Source: Verrucomicrobiia bacterium (GTDB taxonomy: Bacteria; Verrucomicrobiota; Verrucomicrobiia; Opitutales; Opitutaceae). Taken from it: a stretch of DNA of 64,000 bases. A model generated the notes under the pieces. It was not told where the DNA came from and ran no database searches. It saw only the letters and a program-made list of their open reading frames with translations. The DNA is taken from NCBI GenBank assembly GCA_011525695.1, contig WYBX01000026.1:25622-89621 (forward strand), read 5' to 3'. The position numbers and the translations under genes were made by a program. This document shows, piece by piece, positions 44,311 to 52,761 of the stretch (the first letter of the stretch is position 1; every line of letters begins with the position of its first letter).

Positions 44311-45096
44311 CTACTTCGCGCCCAGTCCAAACCGGGAGATCACTTCCTTCGCCAGATTCCGGTATGCGGTGGCGCCCGGGTTGGTCTGATCGTAGGCGAA
44401 GATCGGCTTGCCGAAGCTCGGCGCCTCGCTGAGCCGCACCGTCCGCGGAATCACGGTCTGGAAAACCTTGTCGGGCAGGTGCTGCTTCACCTCGTCGACC
44501 ACCTGCCGCGAAAGGTTCGTCCGCAGGTCGAACATCGTCATGACGATTCCGCCGAGTTCGAGTCGGTCGTTGATATGGGCATCCTTCAGCCGCTGGACAT
44601 TCCGGAGAATCTGTCCGAGCCCCTCGAGCGCCAGGTATTCGCATTGCAGGGCGATCAGCAGGAAGTCGGCCGCGGCCAGGCTGTTCATCGACAGCATGCC
44701 GAGCGCCGGCGGACAATCGATGATGATGGCCCGGAACCCGCCCGAAGTGCGCAACGGCTCGAGCACGCCCTGGAGCTTGGCGAGATAGTTCTCCATCTGC
44801 GCGAGTTCGATCTCGGCGGCCGCCAGATCCTCCTCGCTCGGAATCAGCGCCAGGTGCTCGTAGGCCGTCGGCGTGATCATCTCGACGGCGCTGCCTTCGC
44901 CGCGCAGCGGACCATACAGGCTGCGGCCGTGTTGTTTCTCGACTCCGATCGCACTCGTGGCATTGGCCTGCGGATCCAAATCGACCAGCAGGGTGTGGAT
45001 CTTTTTCTCGGCGAGGGCCGCAGCGAGGTTGACCGCCGTGGTTGTTTTGCCGACGCCGCCCTTTTGGTTCGCGATGGTGAAGACAGTGGTGGGCAT
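44311..45096 (-). CDS. parA: ParA/Soj family ATPase
   Basis: A 261-residue deviant-Walker ATPase: QKGGVGKTTTAVNLAAAL (about 10-27) with the signature lysine, DLDPQANAT (38-46), and DCPPALGMLSMNSL. It matches chromosomal ParA/Soj, which positions chromosomes or large complexes together with ParB. No parB and no obvious parS (TGTTTCACGTGAAACA) are in the flanking DNA, so it may be an orphan ParA or the chromosomal one with parB elsewhere. Confidence 0.92.
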   Translation of the reverse strand: MPTTVFTIANQKGGVGKTTTAVNLAAALAEKKIHTLLVDLDPQANATSAIGVEKQHGRSLYGPLRGEGSAVEMITPTAYEHLALIPSEEDLAAAEIELAQMENYLAKLQGVLEPLRTSGGFRAIIIDCPPALGMLSMNSLAAADFLLIALQCEYLALEGLGQILRNVQRLKDAHINDRLELGGIVMTMFDLRTNLSRQVVDEVKQHLPDKVFQTVIPRTVRLSEAPSFGKPIFAYDQTNPGATAYRNLAKEVISRFGLGAK

Positions 45097-45165
45097 TCGT
45101 GAGGTCGCTAATGACGAATGCCCGCTGGGCTCGCAAGCGTGCTGTCGTTTGGGACTGAGCTGATG

Positions 45166-45418
45166 GATCGGGCTTTCAGCCCTCTATACCGTCCGACAAA
45201 GTTCCTGGGCCGCTGGCCCAGGCTGGGATGAGGATGCGCCATTGGCGGTTTCGGGCACGAAGAATAGGCCAAACTCGAGTCGCTGGTTGGAAACCGGAGC
45301 CCCGAGCTTGGCCACTTTCAAATCGGTCGTGACGGAGGGCCAAAGGCCCGCTTCATTTCAGCCTGGGCCAGCGGCCCAGGATTCTGTCACGAGAACCTTC
45401 AGGGCTGAAAGCCCGATT
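45166..45418. repeat. Nested inverted-repeat element
   Basis: Two nested pairs of arms. Outer: GATCGGGCTTTCAGCCCT (45166-45183) with AGGGCTGAAAGCCCGATT (45401-45418), one mismatch. Inner: a 22-bp arm at 45204-45225 (CCTGGGCCGCTGGCCCAGG plus CTG) perfectly complementary to 45359-45380. Each arm is itself nearly palindromic. The enclosed 133 bp shows no gene. The element ends 11 bp before the sugar-porter ATG, so it forms that gene's leader. Confidence 0.8.
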
Positions 45419-45429
45419 CATCCCTCTTC

Positions 45430-46770
45430 ATGACTCCCCGACTCTTCTTCTGGTCGCTCACCTCGGCGCTCGCCGGCTTTCTCTTTGGCTTCGACACCGT
45501 CGTGATCTCCGGGGCGGAGAAGACGATTCAGGCCCTGTGGAACCTGAGTCCCTGGGTGCACGGGTTGGCCATGAGCATGGCGCTCTGGGGCACCGTGCTG
45601 GGTTCGCTGGTCGGAAGCTGGCCCACGGATCGGTTTGGCCGGAAAGGCACCCTGATTTGGATCGGGCTCCTCTACCTGGTCTCGGCGATCTGGTCCGGCC
45701 TGGCCCCCGAAGTGATCTCGTTCATGATTGCCCGGTTCATCGGCGGGTTGGGCGTCGGGATTTCGACCGTGGCGGCGCCGCTCTACATTTCCGAAATCGC
45801 GCCGGCGGCCCATCGCGGCCGGTTGGCGGGGCTGTTCCAGTTCAACATCGTCTTTGGGATCCTGATCGCATTCGTCTCGAACGCCCTGATTGCCGGGACG
45901 AGCCCGCACGACTGGCGCTGGATGCTCGGGGTGGAGGCGTTCCCGGCCCTGGTCTACACCGCGCTGTGCTTTGTTCTGCCCGAGAGCCCGCGCTGGTTGA
46001 TCGCCCGACGGAACCAGCGTGACGAGGCCGCCGCCGTCTTCCAACGGGTCGAACCCCGGGCGACGGCCGCCGAAATAGCGGCCCGGATCGAGGAGATTGC
46101 GGCGCTGGCTCGGGATAAAGTGAATACGGGCAGGTTTTGGAGCGCCCGGCTGCGGTCGCCGATCCTGCTGGCCTTTCTGATCGCATTCTTCAACCAGCTC
46201 TCCGGCATCAATGCGGTCCTCTATTTTGCACCGCGGATTTTCGAACTGACCGGCCTTGGCGGGAAGGCCGCGCTCCTCCAGTCGGTCGGCATCGGCATCA
46301 CGAACCTGATCTTCACGTTCGTCGGGCTCTGGCTGATCGATCGTCTCGGCCGGCGCACGCTGCTTTATCTGGGATCCTTCGGCTATATCGTCTCGCTCGG
46401 GCTTTGTGCCTGGGCCTTTTTCACCGGCACCTACGGGCTGGTGCCGGCGTGCATCTTCGCATTCATCGCGGCGCACGCGATCGGCCAGGGCACGGTCATC
46501 TGGGTCTTCATCGCGGAGATCTTCCCCAACCGGCACCGGGCTGAGGGCCAGTCGTTGGGCAGCGCGACGCATTGGATCTTCGCGGCGTTGCTGACGACGT
46601 TCTTCCCCTCGATGGTCACCGCCTTCGCGCCGGGATGGGTCTTCCTTTTCTTCTGTTTCATGATGGTGCTCCAACTCGTCTGGGTGAAGCTCATGGTGCC
46701 CGAGACGAAGGGACGGCCGCTGGAACAGATCGAGCAGACGCTCGAAGGAGCCCAGCCATTGCGGACGTGA
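45430..46770 (+). CDS. Sugar porter family MFS transporter
   Basis: A 446-residue, 12-helix member of the sugar porter family (XylE/GLUT-like), importing a monosaccharide, probably with protons. Signatures: FLFGFDTVVISGAEKTI in helix 1, DRFGRKG, PESPRWLIARR, NQLSGINAVLYFAPRIF, RLGRRTLLY, and the C-terminal PETKGRPLEQIE. ATG start at 45430. It is preceded by the nested inverted-repeat element and followed by a hairpin. Neighbouring genes do not reveal the sugar. Confidence 0.93.
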   Translation: MTPRLFFWSLTSALAGFLFGFDTVVISGAEKTIQALWNLSPWVHGLAMSMALWGTVLGSLVGSWPTDRFGRKGTLIWIGLLYLVSAIWSGLAPEVISFMIARFIGGLGVGISTVAAPLYISEIAPAAHRGRLAGLFQFNIVFGILIAFVSNALIAGTSPHDWRWMLGVEAFPALVYTALCFVLPESPRWLIARRNQRDEAAAVFQRVEPRATAAEIAARIEEIAALARDKVNTGRFWSARLRSPILLAFLIAFFNQLSGINAVLYFAPRIFELTGLGGKAALLQSVGIGITNLIFTFVGLWLIDRLGRRTLLYLGSFGYIVSLGLCAWAFFTGTYGLVPACIFAFIAAHAIGQGTVIWVFIAEIFPNRHRAEGQSLGSATHWIFAALLTTFFPSMVTAFAPGWVFLFFCFMMVLQLVWVKLMVPETKGRPLEQIEQTLEGAQPLRT

Positions 46771-46772
46771 CC

Positions 46773-46793
46773 CCGCCGACTCTGGATCGGCGG
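46773..46793 (+). terminator. Hairpin after the sugar-porter gene
   Basis: CCGCCGA pairs with TCGGCGG around the loop CTCTGGA, 3 bp after the stop codon. There is no T-run, so termination efficiency cannot be judged. Confidence 0.4.
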
Positions 46794-47059
46794 CGTGCCG
46801 GAAGCCGGCTGCGCAACGATTTTCCGCGGTTCAGACTTGTGCATCCGGGAATTCGCTGCAGGTTGGCCGCATGAAACCGAGTCATTGCGTGCTGCCTTCG
46901 CGGCAGGTGCTTACCTGACGCGGTCGCCTTCATTCCGGCGGCTGCGCGAGGTGGAAGCGCGGCCGATAGCCGGTCTGCGTCTCCCTGACGGGCAACCCCG
47001 GTTCAACCTGTGCCTGGCGCGCGCATCGTGCGGGCCCGAAACCTCGAAACCTCCCCATC
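46794..47059. other. Intergenic, nothing recognised
   Basis: I see no gene, RNA or repeat I can name between the sugar-porter hairpin and the Rnk-like gene. Confidence 0.4.
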
Positions 47060-47479
47060 ATGGATCCCAACTCCACCACCACCACTCTCCCGCAGCTCCG
47101 GATTTCCGCCGTCGATCACGAGCGGCTGCGGATGCTTGTCTCCACGGCGATGGAGTCCCAGCCGAAGATGCGGGCGACGCTGGAACCCCTGCGGCTCGAA
47201 CTCGAGCGCGCCAGTGTCCTCGCGGCCGGCGCGATCCCGCCGGGCGTCGTCGTGATGGGCTCCAGGGTCGAGATCGAGGATCGTGAGAGTGGGGATGTGG
47301 ATACCTACACCCTGGTCTATCCCGAGCAGGCCGATGCGGCCGCGGGCCGGCTTTCGATCCTCGCGCCGATTGGCACCGCCATTCTCGGCTTTGCCGAGGG
47401 GGACACCTTTGCCTGGCGGACGCCGGGCGGGACCCGGCAGCTTTATCTCCGGAAGGTCGAGCCGCCGGCGCGAAAGTGA
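47060..47479 (+). CDS. GreA/GreB C-terminal-domain protein (Rnk-like)
   Basis: A 139-residue protein with a short N-terminal helical pair and a GreA/GreB-type C-terminal domain: VMGSRVEIEDRESGDVDTYT, LVYPEQADAAAGRLSIL, APIGTAILGFAEGDTFAWRTPGG. The layout is that of Rnk, the so-called regulator of nucleoside diphosphate kinase, which binds RNA polymerase near the secondary channel but lacks the long coiled-coil tip of GreA. ATG start at 47060. It stands alone. Confidence 0.87.
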   Translation: MDPNSTTTTLPQLRISAVDHERLRMLVSTAMESQPKMRATLEPLRLELERASVLAAGAIPPGVVVMGSRVEIEDRESGDVDTYTLVYPEQADAAAGRLSILAPIGTAILGFAEGDTFAWRTPGGTRQLYLRKVEPPARK

Positions 47480-47511
47480 TCACATGCCAGGCGCGGGAAT
47501 CTGAAATGGAT

Positions 47512-47612
47512 TCATGGAGGGCCGTGCTCCGTCACGGCCAATGACATCGATCCGCTGCGCAGAATGATTTTCTATCGGGTTCAAGGACGCCACGGAGGGC
47601 GTCCCTCCATGA
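47512..47612. repeat. CATGGAGGG dispersed element, complete copy 1
   Basis: Begins TCATGGAGGGCCGTGCTCCG and ends CGTCCCTCCATGA, so its ends form an imperfect inverted repeat. Each end also folds on itself: GGCCGTG-CTCCGT-CACGGCC on the left and GGACGCC-ACGGAG-GGCGTCC on the right, both 7-bp stems with 6-nt loops. It lies downstream of the Rnk-like gene. Confidence 0.8.
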
Positions 47613-47643
47613 ACGTCATTCCGAATGAGAAACGGGCATTGGT

Positions 47644-49380
47644 TCAGGAATCTGAACTGGATTCACGCGGGGCGGCCGCGGGCTGCGCGCCCCCCGCTGG
47701 CTCCGCCAGCCGCAGCACAAACCAGAACCGGCTGCCTTTCCCGGGACTGGAATCCACGCCGATGGTTCCGCCCATCCGCTCGACCGCCTTGCGGGCAATC
47801 GCCAGGCCCATGCCCGTCCCCTCATAAAGCCCGGGGCGATTGGCGCGTTGGAACATCTGGAAGAGCCGCGGTTGCGCGGCAGCCGGAATCCCGATCCCAT
47901 TGTCCTGGACCCAGACCCGCAGCCAGCCCGGCTGGGCTGCGCTGCTCCCGGGCGTCGGAGAGGGCTCCGCACCGATCCGGATGCACGGCTCGACCCCAGG
48001 TGCGACGAACTTCACGGCGTTTTCGAGCAGGTTCGAGAGCAGCTGGGCCAGGGCGGCACGGTTCGCGACCACCGGCGGCACTGACGTGGTGAGCTGGATA
48101 CAGCGTCGGGCGGCGGTGAGGTTGGGGTAACTCTCCAGGATCTCCTCCAGGAACTGCCGGAGATCGACCGGCTCGAGGGGCAGGTTGTCGCGACTGACCC
48201 GGCTGTAGCTCAGCACGTCCTGGATCAGCCGGTCCAGCCGGAGCGCACAGGCATGGATCCGGCCGAGGTAGTGCCGTCCGGTATCGTCCAGCCCGGCGGA
48301 GTGTTCCTCCCGGAGCAGGTCGGAGTAGCCGATCATCGAGCGGAGCGGACCGCGCATATCATGGGCCAAGCTGTAGGAGAAGGCCTCCAACTCCTGCACG
48401 GTGTCCTGCAGCTTCGCCGTCCGTTCGGACACCGTCCGCTCCAGTTGCCCCGCGTACTGCTGAATCCTTGCCTCCGCCGCGCGGAGGGCATCCTGCGTCT
48501 CACGCAGCGCGGTGATGTCGGTATTGGTTCCGAACCAGTGCGTGATGGCGCCCCCGGCATTGCGAATCGGGAAGGCGCGCGACAGGAACCATCGGTAGTG
48601 CCCGTCGCGGCCGCGCAAGGGAAACGTGTCCTCCCAGGGCGTTTCCTCCGCCAGGGCCTTGCGAAACAACCGTGTCACACGCTCCACGTGCTCGGGATGA
48701 TGGACTTTCTGCCAGCCCCAGCCCTGCATTTCCGCGAGGTTTGTGCCGGTATAGTCGAACCAGCGCCGGTTATACCAGGTGATCCAGCCGTCGGGCCGGG
48801 TCATCCAGGCGAGCTGGGGCACATTTTCGGCCAAGGCGCGGAAGAGCTCCTCGCTTTCGCGCAGCGCCCTTTCAGCGGCCTTCCGCTCCTCCAACTCGCG
48901 CTGCACGTTCCGCCGGGCGTCCTCCAGGTCGCGCTGCCGCTGCTGCAGGTCCTCGAGCAGCTGACGCATGTGATATTGCCGCCGTCGCGCATTCAGCGCC
49001 ACCTCCACCGCGCGGACGAGAAGATGGGTGCTGATCGGCCGCTCCAGGAGAGTGACGCTTCCGGAAAGCGCGGCGGTGAGGCTGAGGAGCCTGCTCAATC
49101 GTGCGGTTCCACCGCTCGTGAGGATTACGACGGGCAGTTCCGACCAGGCGGGCTGGGCCTTCAGGCTGGTGAAAACGATGCTGGCATCGGGCATCTCCAG
49201 CGATTCCTCGGTGAGGAGGAAGACCCCGGCGCCTTCCGCGATCAGCGCCTGGCAGTGCGCCGGTTCCCGGCAGGCTTCGACATCGAACCCGCGTCCGCGC
49301 AGCACTGTCGCAATCGCGTTGGCGTCATTGGCGACAGGCGCTAGGACGATGACCCGCTGTTCATGGCTTCTCTGCTGCAT
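47644..49380 (-). CDS. Sensor histidine kinase with pseudo-receiver and PAS domains, KaiC partner
   Basis: A 578-residue soluble kinase. Residues 8-125 form a receiver-like domain in which the phospho-Asp position reads LLTEESLE, so it is probably not phosphorylated. A coiled coil (HMRQLLEDLQQRQRDLEDARR) follows, then one PAS domain (ENVPQLAWMTRPDGWITWYN), a HisKA helix with His in YSLAHDMRGPLRSMIGY, and an HATPase domain (LLENAVKFVAPG, DNGIGI, GTGMGLAIARKAV). The ATG at 49380 overlaps the end of the KaiC gene by 20 bp, so the two are co-expressed and probably work together. Confidence 0.88.
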   Translation of the reverse strand: MQQRSHEQRVIVLAPVANDANAIATVLRGRGFDVEACREPAHCQALIAEGAGVFLLTEESLEMPDASIVFTSLKAQPAWSELPVVILTSGGTARLSRLLSLTAALSGSVTLLERPISTHLLVRAVEVALNARRRQYHMRQLLEDLQQRQRDLEDARRNVQRELEERKAAERALRESEELFRALAENVPQLAWMTRPDGWITWYNRRWFDYTGTNLAEMQGWGWQKVHHPEHVERVTRLFRKALAEETPWEDTFPLRGRDGHYRWFLSRAFPIRNAGGAITHWFGTNTDITALRETQDALRAAEARIQQYAGQLERTVSERTAKLQDTVQELEAFSYSLAHDMRGPLRSMIGYSDLLREEHSAGLDDTGRHYLGRIHACALRLDRLIQDVLSYSRVSRDNLPLEPVDLRQFLEEILESYPNLTAARRCIQLTTSVPPVVANRAALAQLLSNLLENAVKFVAPGVEPCIRIGAEPSPTPGSSAAQPGWLRVWVQDNGIGIPAAAQPRLFQMFQRANRPGLYEGTGMGLAIARKAVERMGGTIGVDSSPGKGSRFWFVLRLAEPAGGAQPAAAPRESSSDS

Positions 49381-50905
49381 CTCCCGGGGTAAGGATGTCG
49401 CTGGCCAAGCCGGTGAACGCGGGGGTGCCGGTGAAGATGGCATTGAATTCCCTCAGCGGCTTGCCCACCCGAATGCCCCGGCCGGGCTCGAGGGCGAACT
49501 CGCGGATCGATTTCTCATGGGCGCCACTGCGCTTCTTCACGACGGAAATCGCCTGTTTCACCTCGCCGGCCGACTCGAAGTAACGCAGGTTGATGACCGA
49601 GTCGGCGAGGTAACTGATGTTGATTGGCGCATCGAGCGTCGCCCCCATGCCCTGCTGGGCGAGCACCAGGATCGTCATCACGCGTTGCTGGTTCAGGAAC
49701 GAGCAGAGTTCGTGGAGCTGGTTGATGAGGTAACTGTCACCTGGCATCGCGTTGAGATAGCCGTTGAGGCTGTCGATTACGACGTTGCGGCATCCGGCCT
49801 CGACCCCCCGGCGGACGCGGACCGCGAATTCGCCGGGCGACAGTTCCGCGGGATCGACCTGTTGCAGCAGGATGGTGCCCGCAGCAACGTGCGACTGCAA
49901 ATCCATGCCCAGGGCCTTGCTTCGGCTCAGCAGGAGGCTGCGGGTTTCATCGAAGATGAACACCATGGATTTCTCCCCGGCCAGCGCGCGCTGCACGATA
50001 TAGTGCAGGGCCAGGGTGGACTTGCCGGTACCGGCCGGACCCATCAGCAGGGTGGTCGTTCCGCGGTCGATCCCGCCGCCCAGCATGTGATCGAGTGCGG
50101 GAACACCACTCGAAACCGGTTCCGGAACGTACTCGTACTTGTGATCGTCGGCCAGGGGACGTGGAAACACCCGCACGCCGCCGGTGACGATCCCATAATC
50201 GTGGTAGCCTTCGCGAAATTTGACACCGCGCAGCTTCATGATCCGCAGCCGCCGCCGCGAGGATCCATATTCCGGTGAGAGCTGCTCCATGTCGATGACC
50301 CCATGCGTCAGGCTCAGGACGTGCGGATCGGTGCCGATCCGGTTTGACTCCATCTTGTCATCGAGCAGCAGCACGGTGCAGCCGTGCCGCGCGAATTCCT
50401 GCTTGAGCGTGAGAAGCTGGCGACGGTACCGCAGCGGGGTGTCGGCAATGAGCCGGAACTCGGAGAGCGAGTCGAAAACGACGCGGCTCGGCCTGACGCC
50501 TTCCAGTTGCTGGAGGATCAGGGACGTGACCTCGTCCAATTCCACTTCCGAGGGCCGGAACACCGTGTTCTGCGCCTCGGCCTGCAGGCGCGGCTCGATC
50601 GCGGACAAATCGAGGAGTGCGATGCCGTCGAGCGACCAGCCATGGGATACGGCCACCTTCGTGAGTTCCCGCTTCGTTTCCGAAAGCGTGACATAAAACG
50701 CGGGCTCACCATTTTCCAGGCCCTTGAACAGGAATTGAAGGGCGAGCGTCGTCTTGCCTGAACCGGGATCCCCCTGGATCAGATAAAAGCACTTCGATGG
50801 CAGCCCGCCACCGACGATTTCGTCCAAACCCTCCACGCCCGTCGGTACCCGATCATCCGGCGAATCGTCTGGAGCGCGGGTGGCGCGGGTTGCCTTCGGT
50901 TTCAT
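49361..50905 (-). CDS. KaiC-like double-domain ATPase
   Basis: A 514-residue RecA-superfamily protein with two KaiC domains. Walker A motifs are GDPGSGKT (45-52) and GPAGTGKS (about 289-296). The catalytic acid pair of KaiC reads SE in the first domain (FYVTLSETKREL) and DE in the second (VFIFDETRSLL). At the position of the KaiC autophosphorylation pair Ser-Thr the sequence is NISYLADS, keeping Ser but replacing Thr with Tyr. No kaiA or kaiB is nearby. KaiC-kinase pairs occur widely outside cyanobacteria; a clock function cannot be assumed. The ATG at 50905 follows a non-coding region shared with the RND operon. Confidence 0.9.
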   Translation of the reverse strand: MKPKATRATRAPDDSPDDRVPTGVEGLDEIVGGGLPSKCFYLIQGDPGSGKTTLALQFLFKGLENGEPAFYVTLSETKRELTKVAVSHGWSLDGIALLDLSAIEPRLQAEAQNTVFRPSEVELDEVTSLILQQLEGVRPSRVVFDSLSEFRLIADTPLRYRRQLLTLKQEFARHGCTVLLLDDKMESNRIGTDPHVLSLTHGVIDMEQLSPEYGSSRRRLRIMKLRGVKFREGYHDYGIVTGGVRVFPRPLADDHKYEYVPEPVSSGVPALDHMLGGGIDRGTTTLLMGPAGTGKSTLALHYIVQRALAGEKSMVFIFDETRSLLLSRSKALGMDLQSHVAAGTILLQQVDPAELSPGEFAVRVRRGVEAGCRNVVIDSLNGYLNAMPGDSYLINQLHELCSFLNQQRVMTILVLAQQGMGATLDAPINISYLADSVINLRYFESAGEVKQAISVVKKRSGAHEKSIREFALEPGRGIRVGKPLREFNAIFTGTPAFTGLASDILTPGDAAEKP

Positions 50906-51354
50906 GAGGTATGTCAGCCATTGCTCATTTTCGAAATGGCGCAGGGGGAATGCAATGCTATGAACGGGCGATCTCAAGGAGAGTCGAGTTCGCGGCGACG
51001 GGGCGCGCCACGTTATCAGCCCGCCTTCTCTGCTTTTGAGCAAATGCGTATTGCGAAATGCACGACATGCAAGGTTCGATGGCGGAGTGGCGGAATGCCT
51101 GTGCTCGCCTTGGGAAATTCGCCGTCGGAGGCATGGTAGACCTTCCGGCTCGAATGCGCACCAGCCTGATGCCGTTGCGGCCGGCGCGAATCCTTTCGCT
51201 GGCTGCTGCGTCGTTGCATCCGTCCCCAGGCGCCAGGAGCGGCGGCTCGCTCACGGAAAATTCCTGAAATCGAGACGTGCCCTGCCGCCTATCCATGGTT
51301 TTCGTCTTCCCCAATCGCGTCGATTCCCGGCGCTGCATTCCCGACCGCGCATTC
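50906..51354. other. Divergent intergenic region between kaiC-like and RND genes
   Basis: About 450 bp without a convincing gene: open frames here are Arg-rich and unsupported. It must contain two divergent promoters. I see no clear operator, repeat family or RNA gene. Confidence 0.4.
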
Positions 51355-52740
51355 ATGACTGGCCGTCGCTTGATCCTACCACCTTCCCGCCTGAACCTTC
51401 GCACCGCCGCAAAGGCCGTGGTCTTCGGCGCGATTCTCGGCGGGCTGGCATCCTGCAGCCGCGAGGCAGCCCGTCCCGCCGCCCTCGACGGGCTGGCGCC
51501 ACCAGTCGAGGCCGTCCAGGCCCGGGCGGGATCGCTGCCGCTGACCGAGCGGTTGAGCGGCACGGTCGTGGCGGAAAACCAGGTTGTCCTGTTGCCGGAA
51601 GTTGCGGGTCGGGTGACGACCGTGCTGGTGGAGAATGGCGCGACGGTGGAGCAGGGGCAGCCGCTGGTCGAACTGCGCAATGACTCGCTCCGTGAGCAGG
51701 CACGGCAGGCGGAGGCGGGCCATCGGATCAGCGAGGCAAGACTGAGGCAGGCGGAGGCCGCATTCGCCGAGCTCGAGGCCGAGGTGCGGCGTACCCAGGA
51801 ACTCGGCCGCCGGTCTCTGGTGACTGAACTCGAACTCGAGACCGCGGCCGCCCAGCTCGACTCCGCCCGGGCGGACGTGGATCTTGCGCGCGCCCAGCTG
51901 GAGCAGTCGGCCGCCACGCTGGCTGAACAGCGCGAACTGCTCGCCAAGACGACGGTGCGGGCGCCGATCACCGGCGTGGTTGGGCAGCGCAACGCGGAAA
52001 TCGGGATGCAGGTGACCCCCTCCACGCCGCTCTTCACCATCGGCAACCTGGACCGGATGAAAGTGCGGGTGAATCTCACGGATCGGATGCTGCATTACAT
52101 CGAGGTCGGCCAGCCCGCGCGAATCCTTGCCGCCGGTCCGGACGACGCTGCCACCGCGCTCGACGCCCGCGTGACGCGGATTTCCCCCTTCTTGAACGAA
52201 ATCACCCGCAGCACCGAGGCGGAGATCCTGGTCCCGAATCCGGGCCAGCGTTTGCTCCCCGGCATGTTCGTGGCAGTCGACATCGCCTACGGTGAAAGCA
52301 CACGCGCGACGCTGGTGCCGACCAGCGCCCTCTATCATGACCCGAACAGCGGCCGGACCGGGTTCTTCATCGTCAGCGGACCGATGCCCGACAGGATCGA
52401 CACGACCCGGACGGCGCCGCCCCAACGCACCTCGGCTGATGAGCAGCCCGGGACCACGACCGGCGTTCCGCTCAGCCTGGCCGAACCCCGGCCGGTTGAA
52501 TTCCGCTCGGCCCGGATCGTGGCCCGTGGCGCGATGGAGGTGGCCGTCGAGTCGATTCAGCCGGGCGACTGGGTCGTCACGCTCGGGCAGGACATGCTCT
52601 CGACCGAACGGCAGCAGGCGCGGATTCACGCGGTCAGCTGGGACCATGTGCTGGAATTGCAGAACGTGAAACGCGAAGACCTGCTGGAAGATCTCCTGCG
52701 TGGTAGTAGCGCGAGCGCCGGGGGCAACGGCGCCAATTAA
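51355..52740 (+). CDS. RND efflux periplasmic adaptor (membrane fusion protein)
   Basis: A 461-residue adaptor linking the inner-membrane pump to an outer-membrane channel. A lipoprotein signal with lipobox GGLASC (Cys about 40) suggests anchoring to the inner membrane. Then come the lipoyl half-motifs (VVLLPEVAGRVTTVLVENG and VRAPITGVVGQRNAEIG), a helical hairpin rich in Ala/Glu/Arg between them, and beta-barrel and membrane-proximal domains. The C-terminal part is longer than usual and Pro/Thr-rich (TRTAPPQRTSADEQPG). The ATG at 51355 is selected; an earlier ATG at 51277 would add 26 residues before the signal. The pump gene starts 21 bp downstream. Confidence 0.9.
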   Translation: MTGRRLILPPSRLNLRTAAKAVVFGAILGGLASCSREAARPAALDGLAPPVEAVQARAGSLPLTERLSGTVVAENQVVLLPEVAGRVTTVLVENGATVEQGQPLVELRNDSLREQARQAEAGHRISEARLRQAEAAFAELEAEVRRTQELGRRSLVTELELETAAAQLDSARADVDLARAQLEQSAATLAEQRELLAKTTVRAPITGVVGQRNAEIGMQVTPSTPLFTIGNLDRMKVRVNLTDRMLHYIEVGQPARILAAGPDDAATALDARVTRISPFLNEITRSTEAEILVPNPGQRLLPGMFVAVDIAYGESTRATLVPTSALYHDPNSGRTGFFIVSGPMPDRIDTTRTAPPQRTSADEQPGTTTGVPLSLAEPRPVEFRSARIVARGAMEVAVESIQPGDWVVTLGQDMLSTERQQARIHAVSWDHVLELQNVKREDLLEDLLRGSSASAGGNGAN

Positions 52741-52761
52741 TCCGCCAACCGGACCTTCGCC

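Noticed and set aside
44311..45096. A chromosome-partition locus with parS near parA
   Set aside because: No parB gene and no TGTTTCACGTGAAACA-like site were found in the flanks.
47644..50905. A circadian clock operon
   Set aside because: There is no kaiA or kaiB, and the phosphosite pair is altered; only a KaiC-like ATPase and a kinase are supported.
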